From VBDM01 sp049663805 (lineage in GTDB: Bacteria > Pseudomonadota > Gammaproteobacteria > Burkholderiales > SG8-39), in NCBI GenBank assembly GCA_049663805.1, contig JBATEB010000135.1, positions 1 through 8,756 of the forward strand: a DNA stretch of 8,756 bases. The letters run 5' to 3'. A model generated the notes under the pieces. That model did not search any database. It saw only the letters and a list, made by a program, of their open reading frames with translations, and was not told where the DNA came from. Position numbers and translations under genes: made by a program. Shown here one piece after another: positions 1-7,700 of the stretch (the stretch's first letter is position 1; each line of letters opens with the position of its first letter).

Positions 1-2
1 CC

Positions 3-422
3 GGGGATCTCGCGTCCGCCCAGGCGCTGCTCGGCCGGCCTTACGGCATCAGCGGACGCGTCGTCCACGGAAGAAAACTCGGGCGCGAGCTGGGATTCGC
101 CACCGCCAACGTGCAGCTCAGGCACAATCGCCCTCCGCTGACCGGTATCTACGCGGTCAGGGTGTCCGGAGTCGGCGCCGCTCCGCTGCCCGCGGTCGCG
201 AGCCTCGGAGTGCGGCCGACGATCACCGCCGGCGGACGCGCCGTGCTCGAGGTCCATCTGTTCGATTTTTCCGGCGATCTCTACGGCGCTCACGTCCGCG
301 TCGAGTTTCTGCACAAGATCCGCGACGAGGAGAGGTACGCCGACCTCGAGACCCTCCGGTCGCAGATCGAGCGCGACTGCCGCGCCGCGAGGACCTATCT
401 GCTGGATCACGGCAATGTCTGA
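3..422 (+). CDS. ribF: Bifunctional riboflavin kinase/FAD synthetase, C-terminal part (5' end outside window)
   Basis: This is the last 139 residues of RibF, which phosphorylates riboflavin to FMN and adenylylates FMN to FAD in the cytoplasm. The frame is open to the left edge (first full codon at 3). The N-terminal nucleotidyltransferase (FAD synthetase) domain is outside the window, and what remains is essentially the riboflavin kinase domain. Visible family blocks are GDLASAQALLGRPY, then SGRVVHGRKLGRELGFATAN, then LTGIYAVRV, ASLGVRPTI, LEVHLFDFSGDLYG and FLHKIRDEERYADLETL. The nucleotide/metal-binding PTAN motif reads ATAN (codons at about 99-110): the Thr and Asn are kept and the Pro is Ala. 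A GTG at 111 could be mistaken for a start, but it lies inside the conserved motif, so the gene clearly begins upstream. The stop (420-422) overlaps the ileS start by 8 bases. The identity is secure. Confidence 0.95.
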   Translation, partial: GDLASAQALLGRPYGISGRVVHGRKLGRELGFATANVQLRHNRPPLTGIYAVRVSGVGAAPLPAVASLGVRPTITAGGRAVLEVHLFDFSGDLYGAHVRVEFLHKIRDEERYADLETLRSQIERDCRAARTYLLDHGNV

Positions 423-3228
423 GAACAAGACCGACTACAAGAAGACGCTGAATCTCCCGGACACGCCGTTCCCGATGCGAGGCGATCTCGCGCGGCGCGA
501 GCCGCTATGGGTGAAGGAGTGGCAGGAGAAGGACGTCTACCGGCGGATACGCGAGGCCTGCCGCGGCCGGCCGAAGTTCGTGCTGCACGACGGTCCGCCT
601 TACGCCAACGGCGATATTCATATCGGCACCGCGGTCAACAAGATTCTCAAGGACATCATCGTCAAGTCGCGCACCCTGGCCGGATTCGACGCGGTATACA
701 TCCCCGGCTGGGATTGCCATGGCATGCCGATCGAGGTCCAGATCGAGAAGGCTCACGGCAAGAACATCCCCGTGGAAAAGACGCAGAGCCTTGCGCGCGC
801 CTACGCCGCGGAGCAGATCGAGCGGCAGAAGAAGGACTTTCAGCGACTCGGCGTCCTGGGGGACTGGAACAACGCCTATACGACCATGGCGTTCCGGAAC
901 GAGGCGGACGAAGTCCGCACGCTCGGGAAAGTGCTCGAGAAGGGTTACCTCTACCGCGGCCTGAAACCCGTGAACTGGTGCTTCGATTGCGGGTCGGCGC
1001 TCGCCGAGGCCGAGGTCGAATACGTGGACCGCACCGACTTTGCAATCGACGTGGGGTTTCCGTTTGCCGAGCCCGACAAGCTGGCGAAGGCGTTCGGGCT
1101 GGAGAAGCTGCCCGCGGAGAAAGGCTGGGCCGTCATCTGGACGACGACGCCCTGGACGATTCCGGCGAACCAGGCGCTCAACGTTCACCCCGACAATACC
1201 TACGAACTGGTCCAGACCGAGCTCGGCTTGCTGATTCTCGCCGACGACCTGCGCGCCGCCTGCCTCGCGCGCTACGAACTCTCCGGCAAGACGCTCGCTG
1301 CGTGCAAAGGGACCCGGCTGGAGTCGATCCGTTTCCGCCACCCGTTCTATCCGCGGCTGGTGCCGGTGCAGCTGGGCGAGTACGTCACGGTCGAGCAGGG
1401 CACCGGCATCGTGCACAGCGCGCCGGCTTACGGCGTCGACGACTTCGAATCCTGCCGTCGCTACGGCTTGAAGGACAAAGAGATTCTCGCTCCCGTGATG
1501 GGTGACGGGAGGTACGCGGCTTCGCTGCCGTTGTTCGGCGGCATGGACATCTGGAAAGCGAACGCGCCCATCGTCGAGAAAATCCGCGAGGCCGGCGCGC
1601 TTTTCCACTCGGAGAAGCACCAGCACAGCTACATGCATTGCTGGCGCCACAAGACGCCGATCATCTATCGCGCGACCACTCAATGGTTCGCGGGGATGGA
1701 CGAGGTGCCCGGCTATCTGGGGAAAAGGCCCGGGGAAACCCTGCGCACGACCGCGCTGCGCGGGGTCGAGGCGACCCGCTTCTATCCGTCGTGGGGCAAG
1801 GCGCGCCTGCACGGAATGATCGCCAACCGGCCCGACTGGACGCTTTCGCGCCAGCGGCAGTGGGGCGTGCCGATGCCCTTCTTCATCCACAGGGAAACCG
1901 GCGCCCTGCATCCCCGCACTCCCGAGCTGCTCGAGGCGGTCGCCCGGAAGATCGAAACCGGCGGCATCGAAGCCTGGCAGGGCGTGCGGGCCGAGGAGTT
2001 CCTCGGAGCGGGCGCCGAAGACTACGAGAAAGTCAAGGATACGCTGGACGTCTGGTTCGACTCGGGCGCGACGCACCAGACCGTGCTCAGGGGCTCCCAC
2101 GCCCGGGATCTGAAATTCCCTGCGGATCTCTATCTGGAGGGGTCCGATCAGCATCGGGGCTGGTTTCACAGCTCGCTGCTGGTGTCGTGCATGCTGAACG
2201 GCCGCGCGCCCTACGACGCCTTGCTCACCCACGGTTTCGTCGTCGACGGGCAGGGCCGGAAGATGTCGAAGTCGCTCGGCAACGTCGTCGCGCCGCAAAA
2301 GGTTTCCGAGACCCTGGGCGCGGAAATCCTGCGGCTGTGGGTGGCGGCGACGGACTACTCCGGCGAGCTTTTCATCTCCGAGGAGATCCTCAAGCGGGTC
2401 GTCGAGGCCTACCGCCGCATCCGCAACACCCTCAGGTTCCTGCTCGCCAACACTTCGGACTTCGATCCGGCGCGGCACGCGCTGCCCGTCGAGAGCTGGC
2501 TGGAGATCGACCGCTATGCCGTGGCGCTGACGGCCGAGCTGCAGGCCGAGATGCTGGCCGGGTACGAGAACTACGAGTTTCACCCCACCGTCGCCCGCCT
2601 GCAGACCTTCTGTTCGGAGGATCTCGGGGCGTTCTATCTCGATATTCTCAAGGACCGCCTCTACACGTGCGCGGCGGACTCGCCGGCGCGGCGCGCGGCG
2701 CAGAATGCGCTCTACCACATCACGCACTGCCTGCTGCGGCTGATGGCGCCGATCCTCAGCTTCACCGCGGAGGAAGCGTGGAAGATATTCCGGCGGGACG
2801 ACGACACGATCTTCAGGCAGGTCCACTATGCGCTGCCGCAAGTGCCGGGAGGGAGCGCTTTGCTCGAGAAATGGCGGACTCTGCGGGAGATTCGCTCGGA
2901 TGTGCACAAGCTCCTCGAGGGGCACCGCGCCGCCGGCGAGATCGGCTCGTCGCTCCAGGCGGAGGTCGAAATCGCCGCGAGCGGGGAGAAGCTGGAACTC
3001 CTGCGGAGTCTCGGCGACGACCTGCGCTTCGTTCTGATCACCTCGCGGGCCACCGTCGTCGCCGCCGCCGGCGAGGCCGAGGAGGCGATACGCACGGCGC
3101 CGAGCCGGCACGCCAAGTGCGAGCGCTGCTGGCATTGGCGCGCCGACGTCGGCGCCGAACACGCGGGGATCTGCGGGCGCTGCGTGCAGAACCTGCACGG
3201 GTCCGGCGAGCCGAGACGCTTCGCATGA
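415..3228 (+). CDS. ileS: Isoleucyl-tRNA synthetase
   Basis: Class I aminoacyl-tRNA synthetase, 937 residues (about the length of E. coli IleS), charging tRNA-Ile in the cytoplasm. The catalytic signature lies in PPYANGDIHIGTAVNKILKD with H69-I-G-T72, where most relatives have HIGH. It is followed by GWDCHGMPIE (98-107). The CP1 editing domain shows WTTTPWTIPAN (242-252) and GTGIVHSAPAYGVDDF (329-344), including the Asp used in hydrolysis of misactivated valine. WFDSG (547-551), GSDQHRGWFHSS (576-587) and KMSKS (616-620) complete the core. The anticodon-binding helical domain follows, and the C-terminal zinc finger is intact with C902, C905, C920 and C923. The zinc finger and motif pattern fit the bacterial IleS1 type. 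The ATG at 415 is chosen because the N-terminus (NLPDTPFPMRGDL) is conserved. Only a weak GGA at 404-406 precedes it, and it overlaps ribF by 8 bases, suggesting coupled translation. Confidence 0.98.
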   Translation: MSENKTDYKKTLNLPDTPFPMRGDLARREPLWVKEWQEKDVYRRIREACRGRPKFVLHDGPPYANGDIHIGTAVNKILKDIIVKSRTLAGFDAVYIPGWDCHGMPIEVQIEKAHGKNIPVEKTQSLARAYAAEQIERQKKDFQRLGVLGDWNNAYTTMAFRNEADEVRTLGKVLEKGYLYRGLKPVNWCFDCGSALAEAEVEYVDRTDFAIDVGFPFAEPDKLAKAFGLEKLPAEKGWAVIWTTTPWTIPANQALNVHPDNTYELVQTELGLLILADDLRAACLARYELSGKTLAACKGTRLESIRFRHPFYPRLVPVQLGEYVTVEQGTGIVHSAPAYGVDDFESCRRYGLKDKEILAPVMGDGRYAASLPLFGGMDIWKANAPIVEKIREAGALFHSEKHQHSYMHCWRHKTPIIYRATTQWFAGMDEVPGYLGKRPGETLRTTALRGVEATRFYPSWGKARLHGMIANRPDWTLSRQRQWGVPMPFFIHRETGALHPRTPELLEAVARKIETGGIEAWQGVRAEEFLGAGAEDYEKVKDTLDVWFDSGATHQTVLRGSHARDLKFPADLYLEGSDQHRGWFHSSLLVSCMLNGRAPYDALLTHGFVVDGQGRKMSKSLGNVVAPQKVSETLGAEILRLWVAATDYSGELFISEEILKRVVEAYRRIRNTLRFLLANTSDFDPARHALPVESWLEIDRYAVALTAELQAEMLAGYENYEFHPTVARLQTFCSEDLGAFYLDILKDRLYTCAADSPARRAAQNALYHITHCLLRLMAPILSFTAEEAWKIFRRDDDTIFRQVHYALPQVPGGSALLEKWRTLREIRSDVHKLLEGHRAAGEIGSSLQAEVEIAASGEKLELLRSLGDDLRFVLITSRATVVAAAGEAEEAIRTAPSRHAKCERCWHWRADVGAEHAGICGRCVQNLHGSGEPRRFA

Positions 3229-3719
3229 TGGCGACGAACCTGAAGCGCCTCGCGCCCTGGCTGGCGCTCGCCGCGCTGCTGGTCCTCGCGGACCAGGCGA
3301 GCAAGTACGCGGTGAGCGCGAACCTGCGCCCGGGCGAGGTGCGCGAGATCACCGGGTTCTTCAATCTCGTGCTGACCTACAACCGGGGCGCGGCGTTCAG
3401 CTTTCTCTCGGACGCGGGCGGCTGGCAAAGAGCGCTGTTCATCGGGATCGCCGTCATCGCCGTCGCGGTGATCGTGGGCCTGCTGGTGAAGCACCCGGGG
3501 GAAGGATTGTTCTGCGCGGGCCTCGCGCTGATCCTGGGCGGGGCGCTCGGCAACGTCTGGGACCGGGTCGCGCTCGGGCACGTCGTGGATTTTCTCGACT
3601 TTCACGCCTTCGGCTGGCACTTCTGGGCGTTCAACGTCGCCGATTCGGCGATCACCGTGGGCGCGGGCCTGGTGATTCTCGACGGCCTCCTGCCCGCCGC
3701 GGCCCGGCAAACGCCGTAG
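3225..3719 (+). CDS. lspA: Lipoprotein signal peptidase (signal peptidase II)
   Basis: Inner-membrane aspartyl protease of 164 residues that cleaves the signal peptide from diacylglyceryl-modified prolipoproteins. The conserved family blocks are present: LADQASKYAV with D23, LTYNRGAAFSF with N53-R54, GGALGNVWDRV with D113, and FNVADSAITVGAG with D140. D113 and D140 are the expected catalytic dyad. Four hydrophobic segments are visible, at roughly residues 10-28, 69-88, 94-110 and 136-156, matching the four-helix topology. The ATG at 3225 overlaps the ileS stop as ATGA. A second ATG follows directly at 3228, so the start could be either; no good Shine-Dalgarno distinguishes them, and coupling to ileS termination favours this pair. 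The gene is separated from ispH by one base. ileS-lspA adjacency is widely conserved. Confidence 0.97.
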   Translation: MMATNLKRLAPWLALAALLVLADQASKYAVSANLRPGEVREITGFFNLVLTYNRGAAFSFLSDAGGWQRALFIGIAVIAVAVIVGLLVKHPGEGLFCAGLALILGGALGNVWDRVALGHVVDFLDFHAFGWHFWAFNVADSAITVGAGLVILDGLLPAAARQTP

Positions 3720-3720
3720 A

Positions 3721-4662
3721 ATGCGCCTGATGGAAGTCCTGCTGGCCAACCCCCGGGGGTTCTGCGCGGGCGTCGAGCGCGCCATCAGCATCGTGGAGCG
3801 GGCGCTCGTGCTCCACGGCGCGCCCATCTACGTCCGCCACGAGGTCGTTCACAACCGGTTCGTGGTCGAGGATCTGAAAAGCAAGGGAGCGGTTTTCGTC
3901 GAGGAGCTCGACGAGGTTCCTCCGGGCAGCACCGTGATCTTCAGCGCCCACGGCGTCTCCAAGTCGGTGCGCGGCGACGCCGAGGCGCGCGGCTTGCGCG
4001 TGTTCGACGCGACCTGCCCGCTCGTGACCAAGGTTCACGTCGAGGTTTCGAAGATGCGCGCGGCGGGCCGCGAGATCGTCATGATCGGCCATCGCGGGCA
4101 TCCGGAGGTCGAGGGAACGATGGGACAGGCGGCGGGCGGCATGCATCTGGTGGAAAACGTCGAGGACGTCTCCCGCCTGCAGGTACGCGATCCCGAAATG
4201 CTCGCCTACGTGACCCAGACCACGCTCTCGGTCGACGACGCCGCGGCGGTGGTCGAGGCGCTCAAGCTGCGCTTCCCCGCGATCAAGGGTCCGAAGAAGG
4301 ACGACATCTGCTACGCGACGCAGAACCGGCAGGACGCGGTCAAGTTCATGGCGCCGCAGTGCGACCTCGTGATCGTTGTCGGCTCGCCCAACAGCTCCAA
4401 TTCGAACCGCCTGCGCGAAGTCGCCGAGGGCCGCGGCATCGAGGCCCGCATGGTCGACAGCGCCGCGCAGCTCGAGGCCGAGTGGATCAGGGGCAGGCGC
4501 TGTGTCGGCGTGACGGCCGGCGCCTCGGCGCCCGAGGTGCTGGTGAACGAGCTGATCGCGCGACTCAGGGAACTCGGAGCGGGCAGCGTGCGCCAGCTCG
4601 AAGGCGCGGACGAAAGCGTGGTGTTCACCCTGCCGCGGGAGCTCGCTTCGCGGCGGGTTTGA
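3721..4662 (+). CDS. ispH: 4-hydroxy-3-methylbut-2-enyl diphosphate reductase
   Basis: IspH (LytB), 313 residues, is the cytoplasmic iron-sulfur enzyme that reduces HMBPP to IPP and DMAPP in the last step of the MEP pathway. The three cluster cysteines are C15 (NPRGFCAGV), C99 (FDATCPLVTKVH) and C197 (DDICYATQNRQ). Substrate-binding residues match the E. coli pattern: H44 (EVVHNRFVV), H77 (FSAHGVS), H127 and the proton-relay E129 (GHPEVEGTMGQ), the TQTTLSVDD block, S225-S226-N227 (GSPNSSNSNRL) and S269 (TAGASAPE). Two in-frame ATGs, at 3721 and 3730, are possible starts; the second gives the common short N-terminus MEVLLANPRGFC. Neither has a clear ribosome-binding site, and the lspA stop is only 1 base upstream, so reinitiation is likely. 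It is the last gene of the operon. No fkpB/slpA lies between lspA and ispH, unlike E. coli and Pseudomonas. Confidence 0.97.
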   Translation: MRLMEVLLANPRGFCAGVERAISIVERALVLHGAPIYVRHEVVHNRFVVEDLKSKGAVFVEELDEVPPGSTVIFSAHGVSKSVRGDAEARGLRVFDATCPLVTKVHVEVSKMRAAGREIVMIGHRGHPEVEGTMGQAAGGMHLVENVEDVSRLQVRDPEMLAYVTQTTLSVDDAAAVVEALKLRFPAIKGPKKDDICYATQNRQDAVKFMAPQCDLVIVVGSPNSSNSNRLREVAEGRGIEARMVDSAAQLEAEWIRGRRCVGVTAGASAPEVLVNELIARLRELGAGSVRQLEGADESVVFTLPRELASRRV

Positions 4663-4684
4663 GAGCCGGTAAGAGGCAAAAAGA

Positions 4685-4703
4685 AGGGGGCCCGAGGCCC
4701 CCT
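4685..4703 (-). terminator. Intrinsic terminator of pilY1 between convergent genes
   Basis: A perfect 8-bp stem (AGGGGGCC pairing with GGCCCCCT, 4685-4692 with 4696-4703) closes on a 3-base loop. Read on the minus strand, the hairpin is followed by TCTTTTTG, a U-rich tract, and it lies 28 bases beyond the pilY1 stop, which is the standard layout of a Rho-independent terminator. On the plus strand the hairpin is followed by CAGCCGTGCG with no U-tract, so it should act poorly, if at all, for the ispH operon as an intrinsic site. Confidence 0.85.
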
Positions 4704-4731
4704 CAGCCGTGCGTGCGGCGGAGAATATTTC

Positions 4732-7700
4732 TCAGCGCTCGCGGTAGGAGAAGCGCTTCCCCTCGAAGCGCGTGTCGACGGGGATCGGAGTGGTGATATT
4801 CTCGCCGGTGATGGACTTGTTGAGGGCCTTGATGCTGCCGTCGGCCGTTTGTATGATCGCCGCGCCGACCAGGAATTGGGGGATGTACTGCCCTGCCGCG
4901 ACGCTGGCGTCGTTCCCCACGTAACCTCCGGTCCTGTAGTCTAGGCCGTACTGGAAGCTGGTGCCTCCCGGGATGCATGCGCCGCCCGCGGCGGGCACGT
5001 TGGAGGTGACGATCAGAGTGCCCTGAATCAGCCTCACGTCGAGAAAGACCCGCTCGCCGGCGGAGTTGCCCTCCGGCGGGTCGCCCGCGAAAATCGGATT
5101 GAGGTCGACGTAGAAACCATCCTGGGTTCCCCAATCCACGGGATTCTTGCTGACGGTGCGGTCCTGGGCGCTCGACGCAAGCGTCTGCTGCACCACGTTG
5201 CCGGTGCGGAAGCTCGACGACGGGGTGAAGGTCAGTTCGTCCAGCCGGTCCCTGATCCCGTAAATCGATTGCTGCCACGCGATGCCGCCCGGTCCCGCGT
5301 CGGCGAGGTCGGAGTTCCCGAGATACCTTCCGGTCCCGACGTAATAGATGCGCTTGGTATGGTCGCCGATATGCGTCCCCGCCGGTCTCGCGGTGATGGG
5401 CTGGATTCGGCCGGCCGCGTCCTTGAGGGTGGCGAGTAGCTTCACGGCCGGCGCCCCGGAAGTGATGCTCGTGGGACCGGTGTATGCCGCCATGGGCTGC
5501 GCCATGTCCAGTCGCCACACCTGGCCTTCCTGGTTGCCGCCGTAGACGTGACTGAAGTTGGGATCGTCCAGCCCCGTCGGGTAGTAGCCGCCGATTTTCA
5601 TGAGGCCCGAGGGCGTGGCGGTGGTGCCCGCGTCGCCGGTCTGGACCTTGTGCAATATCTGGCCGGTGATGGCGTCGAGCACATAGAAATAGCCTCTACC
5701 GTCGCCGTCGCTGGCGAGGGGGCCGACGTTGTTCAGGCCCGAGGTCACCACGACGACCCAGCGGCCGTCGCCCGATCGTCTGCCGATCACCGGATTGCCG
5801 TAGGTGAAGCCGAGGTCCGGGTCGCTGTGGCTGCCGGCGGCATCGTCGGGACACCAGGTCGAATCGGCGCAGAATTCCCACAGCCCCTTCGGGTCGGTCG
5901 CGCTGGTGATGTCGAGCGCGTAATAGCCGCGACCGCCGGAGTTGGTCCCGCCCACGACGATGGTCTTCCACGTCGAGCTTGTCACATCGAAGACATCGGC
6001 GACTTCGGGCGTCCCGTCGACGTAGAACCGGTGCTGCCCCGGATAGCCCGTGTCGGCGAGCTGGTACATGCCCGGCAGCAGGAATCTCGGCGCGTAGGCC
6101 CAGCTTTCCTCGCCGGTATCCGGGTTGAAGGCATGCAGGAATCCGTCGTTGGCTCCTATGAGGAGGGGTCCGATGCGAGATGCGTGGGTCAACTTGAACG
6201 CTTCATAGGTCTCCCCGGCGGGCTCCGGAACGGTATAGGTGGTATTGGTCGGAGTTCCCTTGTCCTGGTAGTTGAAAAACGGAGCCGTCACGGCCACCGG
6301 CTGGGAGTTGATGATGTCGCCGAGAATGGAATGGACCGGCGCGCCGGTGACCAGGTCCAGTTCGGTGCGGCTGCGGAACACCGTGCCTTCGTAGGTCAGG
6401 TCGCCGCCCAGGTACTGGACCAGACTGGCGCCGTCGTTGGCGATGAGAAGATCGGGGGCGGAGAGCGTGGTGCACTGGGCAAGGGTGCTGCTGGGTATGC
6501 ACTTGTCGAGGAACTCTTTTTGCTCCAGGGGGGTCAGAAGCGTGAAGTCGAATGGCTTCAGCTTGGTCGGGCCGGGGGCGCGGGGCGCGACGTCCCCGCC
6601 TACGTCGAACGTCCAGAGTTTCCGCGGCGCGGTCCTGCTCGCCAGCAGTTTGTGGCCCTCCCACAATTTGCCGGAATTGGGTCCGGTTGTGATGACGTCG
6701 CCCGATGCCGGATCGATACTTTGGGCATAGACCTGGCCCGACCAGGTGGCGGTCTGGTAGGTGGTGCTGAAGGCCTTGGCGTTGCCCTGCGAGACCTGGG
6801 GGCTGGAGGTCGCCGCCGCGGCCGCCGAGGCGATGACGGCGTTGAAATTATTGAGCGCGCTGGTCAGCCCCGTTGCGAGCGCATTCGGGTTCACCGCCGA
6901 GTAGAACAGGCCGCGTCCGTTCACCGCGGCGTGCCACAGGTCGTCGAGGGCCGACTGGCCGTCCGCCTGCGGCGAGGGCCAGTTGCAGGTGCCCGTCGCC
7001 CAGAGGCAGTTGCCCGCCGCCGTGACGGCATTCTTTATGTTGGCGAAGTCCCCGGTCGATGCGGTGGCGTAATCGGCCTGGTAGCGCATCAGCCCGTCGG
7101 CGAGGCCGATGGTGTAGGTGTTCATGTGCTGGTGGATGGCGAAGTCCGCCGCTCCGGACTTGGCCGGCACGTCGTTTTTCGAGACGTCCTCGCCCGGAGG
7201 GGTGGTGCTGGGGCTGGTCGTCGGGCCGGCGCCGGCGCCGCGCAGGTCGGTCTTGTAGTAGTACAGGGCGACGTCGGCGAGCGTGCCCGAACCGCCGGGG
7301 CTCGTTCCCGCGATGGTCCCGCTCAGCAGCGCGCCGTCGAAAGTCCCGCTCGCGCGGCTGACGAAGAAGTCGGGTGAGGCGTAGGGCGCGGCGGTGCTGT
7401 TGTTGACGTTGTCCAGGTTGCCGATCACACCGGCGCCGAGGTCCTGCCCGGTACCCTGGTTCCAGAAGCCGTCGGTGGTCAGGAACGAGAAGTTTTTCTG
7501 GCAGGAGGCCTGCACCGGGTCGTCGGCCGCCGGGATGCCGGCGGTCAAGCCGGTACCCAGCTTGCCGGCGAAAATCCATCCCGCGCGCGAAAGCGCTTCG
7601 CGCAGCGGGGTGGAACCGCTGGAAACCTGGGCGTAGAACTTGCTGTACCAATTCGTCGCCTGGGCGGTGTTGAACGTGTCGATCCTCAGGTACTTGCCCG

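Noticed and set aside
505..3198. An 897-codon open frame on the minus strand, antisense to nearly all of ileS.
   Set aside because: It is a mirror of ileS in GC-rich DNA with strong third-position GC, which removes stops from the antisense frame. The translation is rich in Arg/Ala/Gly/Pro with no family motif, while the plus strand encodes a complete IleS.
1638..3224. The lspA frame is open far upstream, suggesting an LspA fusion of 693 residues.
   Set aside because: The extension overlaps ileS out of frame, is Arg-rich and non-conserved, and the normal LspA N-terminus starts at the ATGATG at 3225.
4721..4733. Small inverted repeat GAGAA-TAT-TTCTC at the pilY1 stop codon.
   Set aside because: The stem is only 5 bp and AT-containing, with no U-tract; a much stronger terminator hairpin is adjacent.
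5548..7377. A 609-codon open frame on the plus strand opposite pilY1.
   Set aside because: It is a shadow of pilY1 codon bias; its product is low-complexity Gly/Arg/Val/Ala with no recognisable domain.
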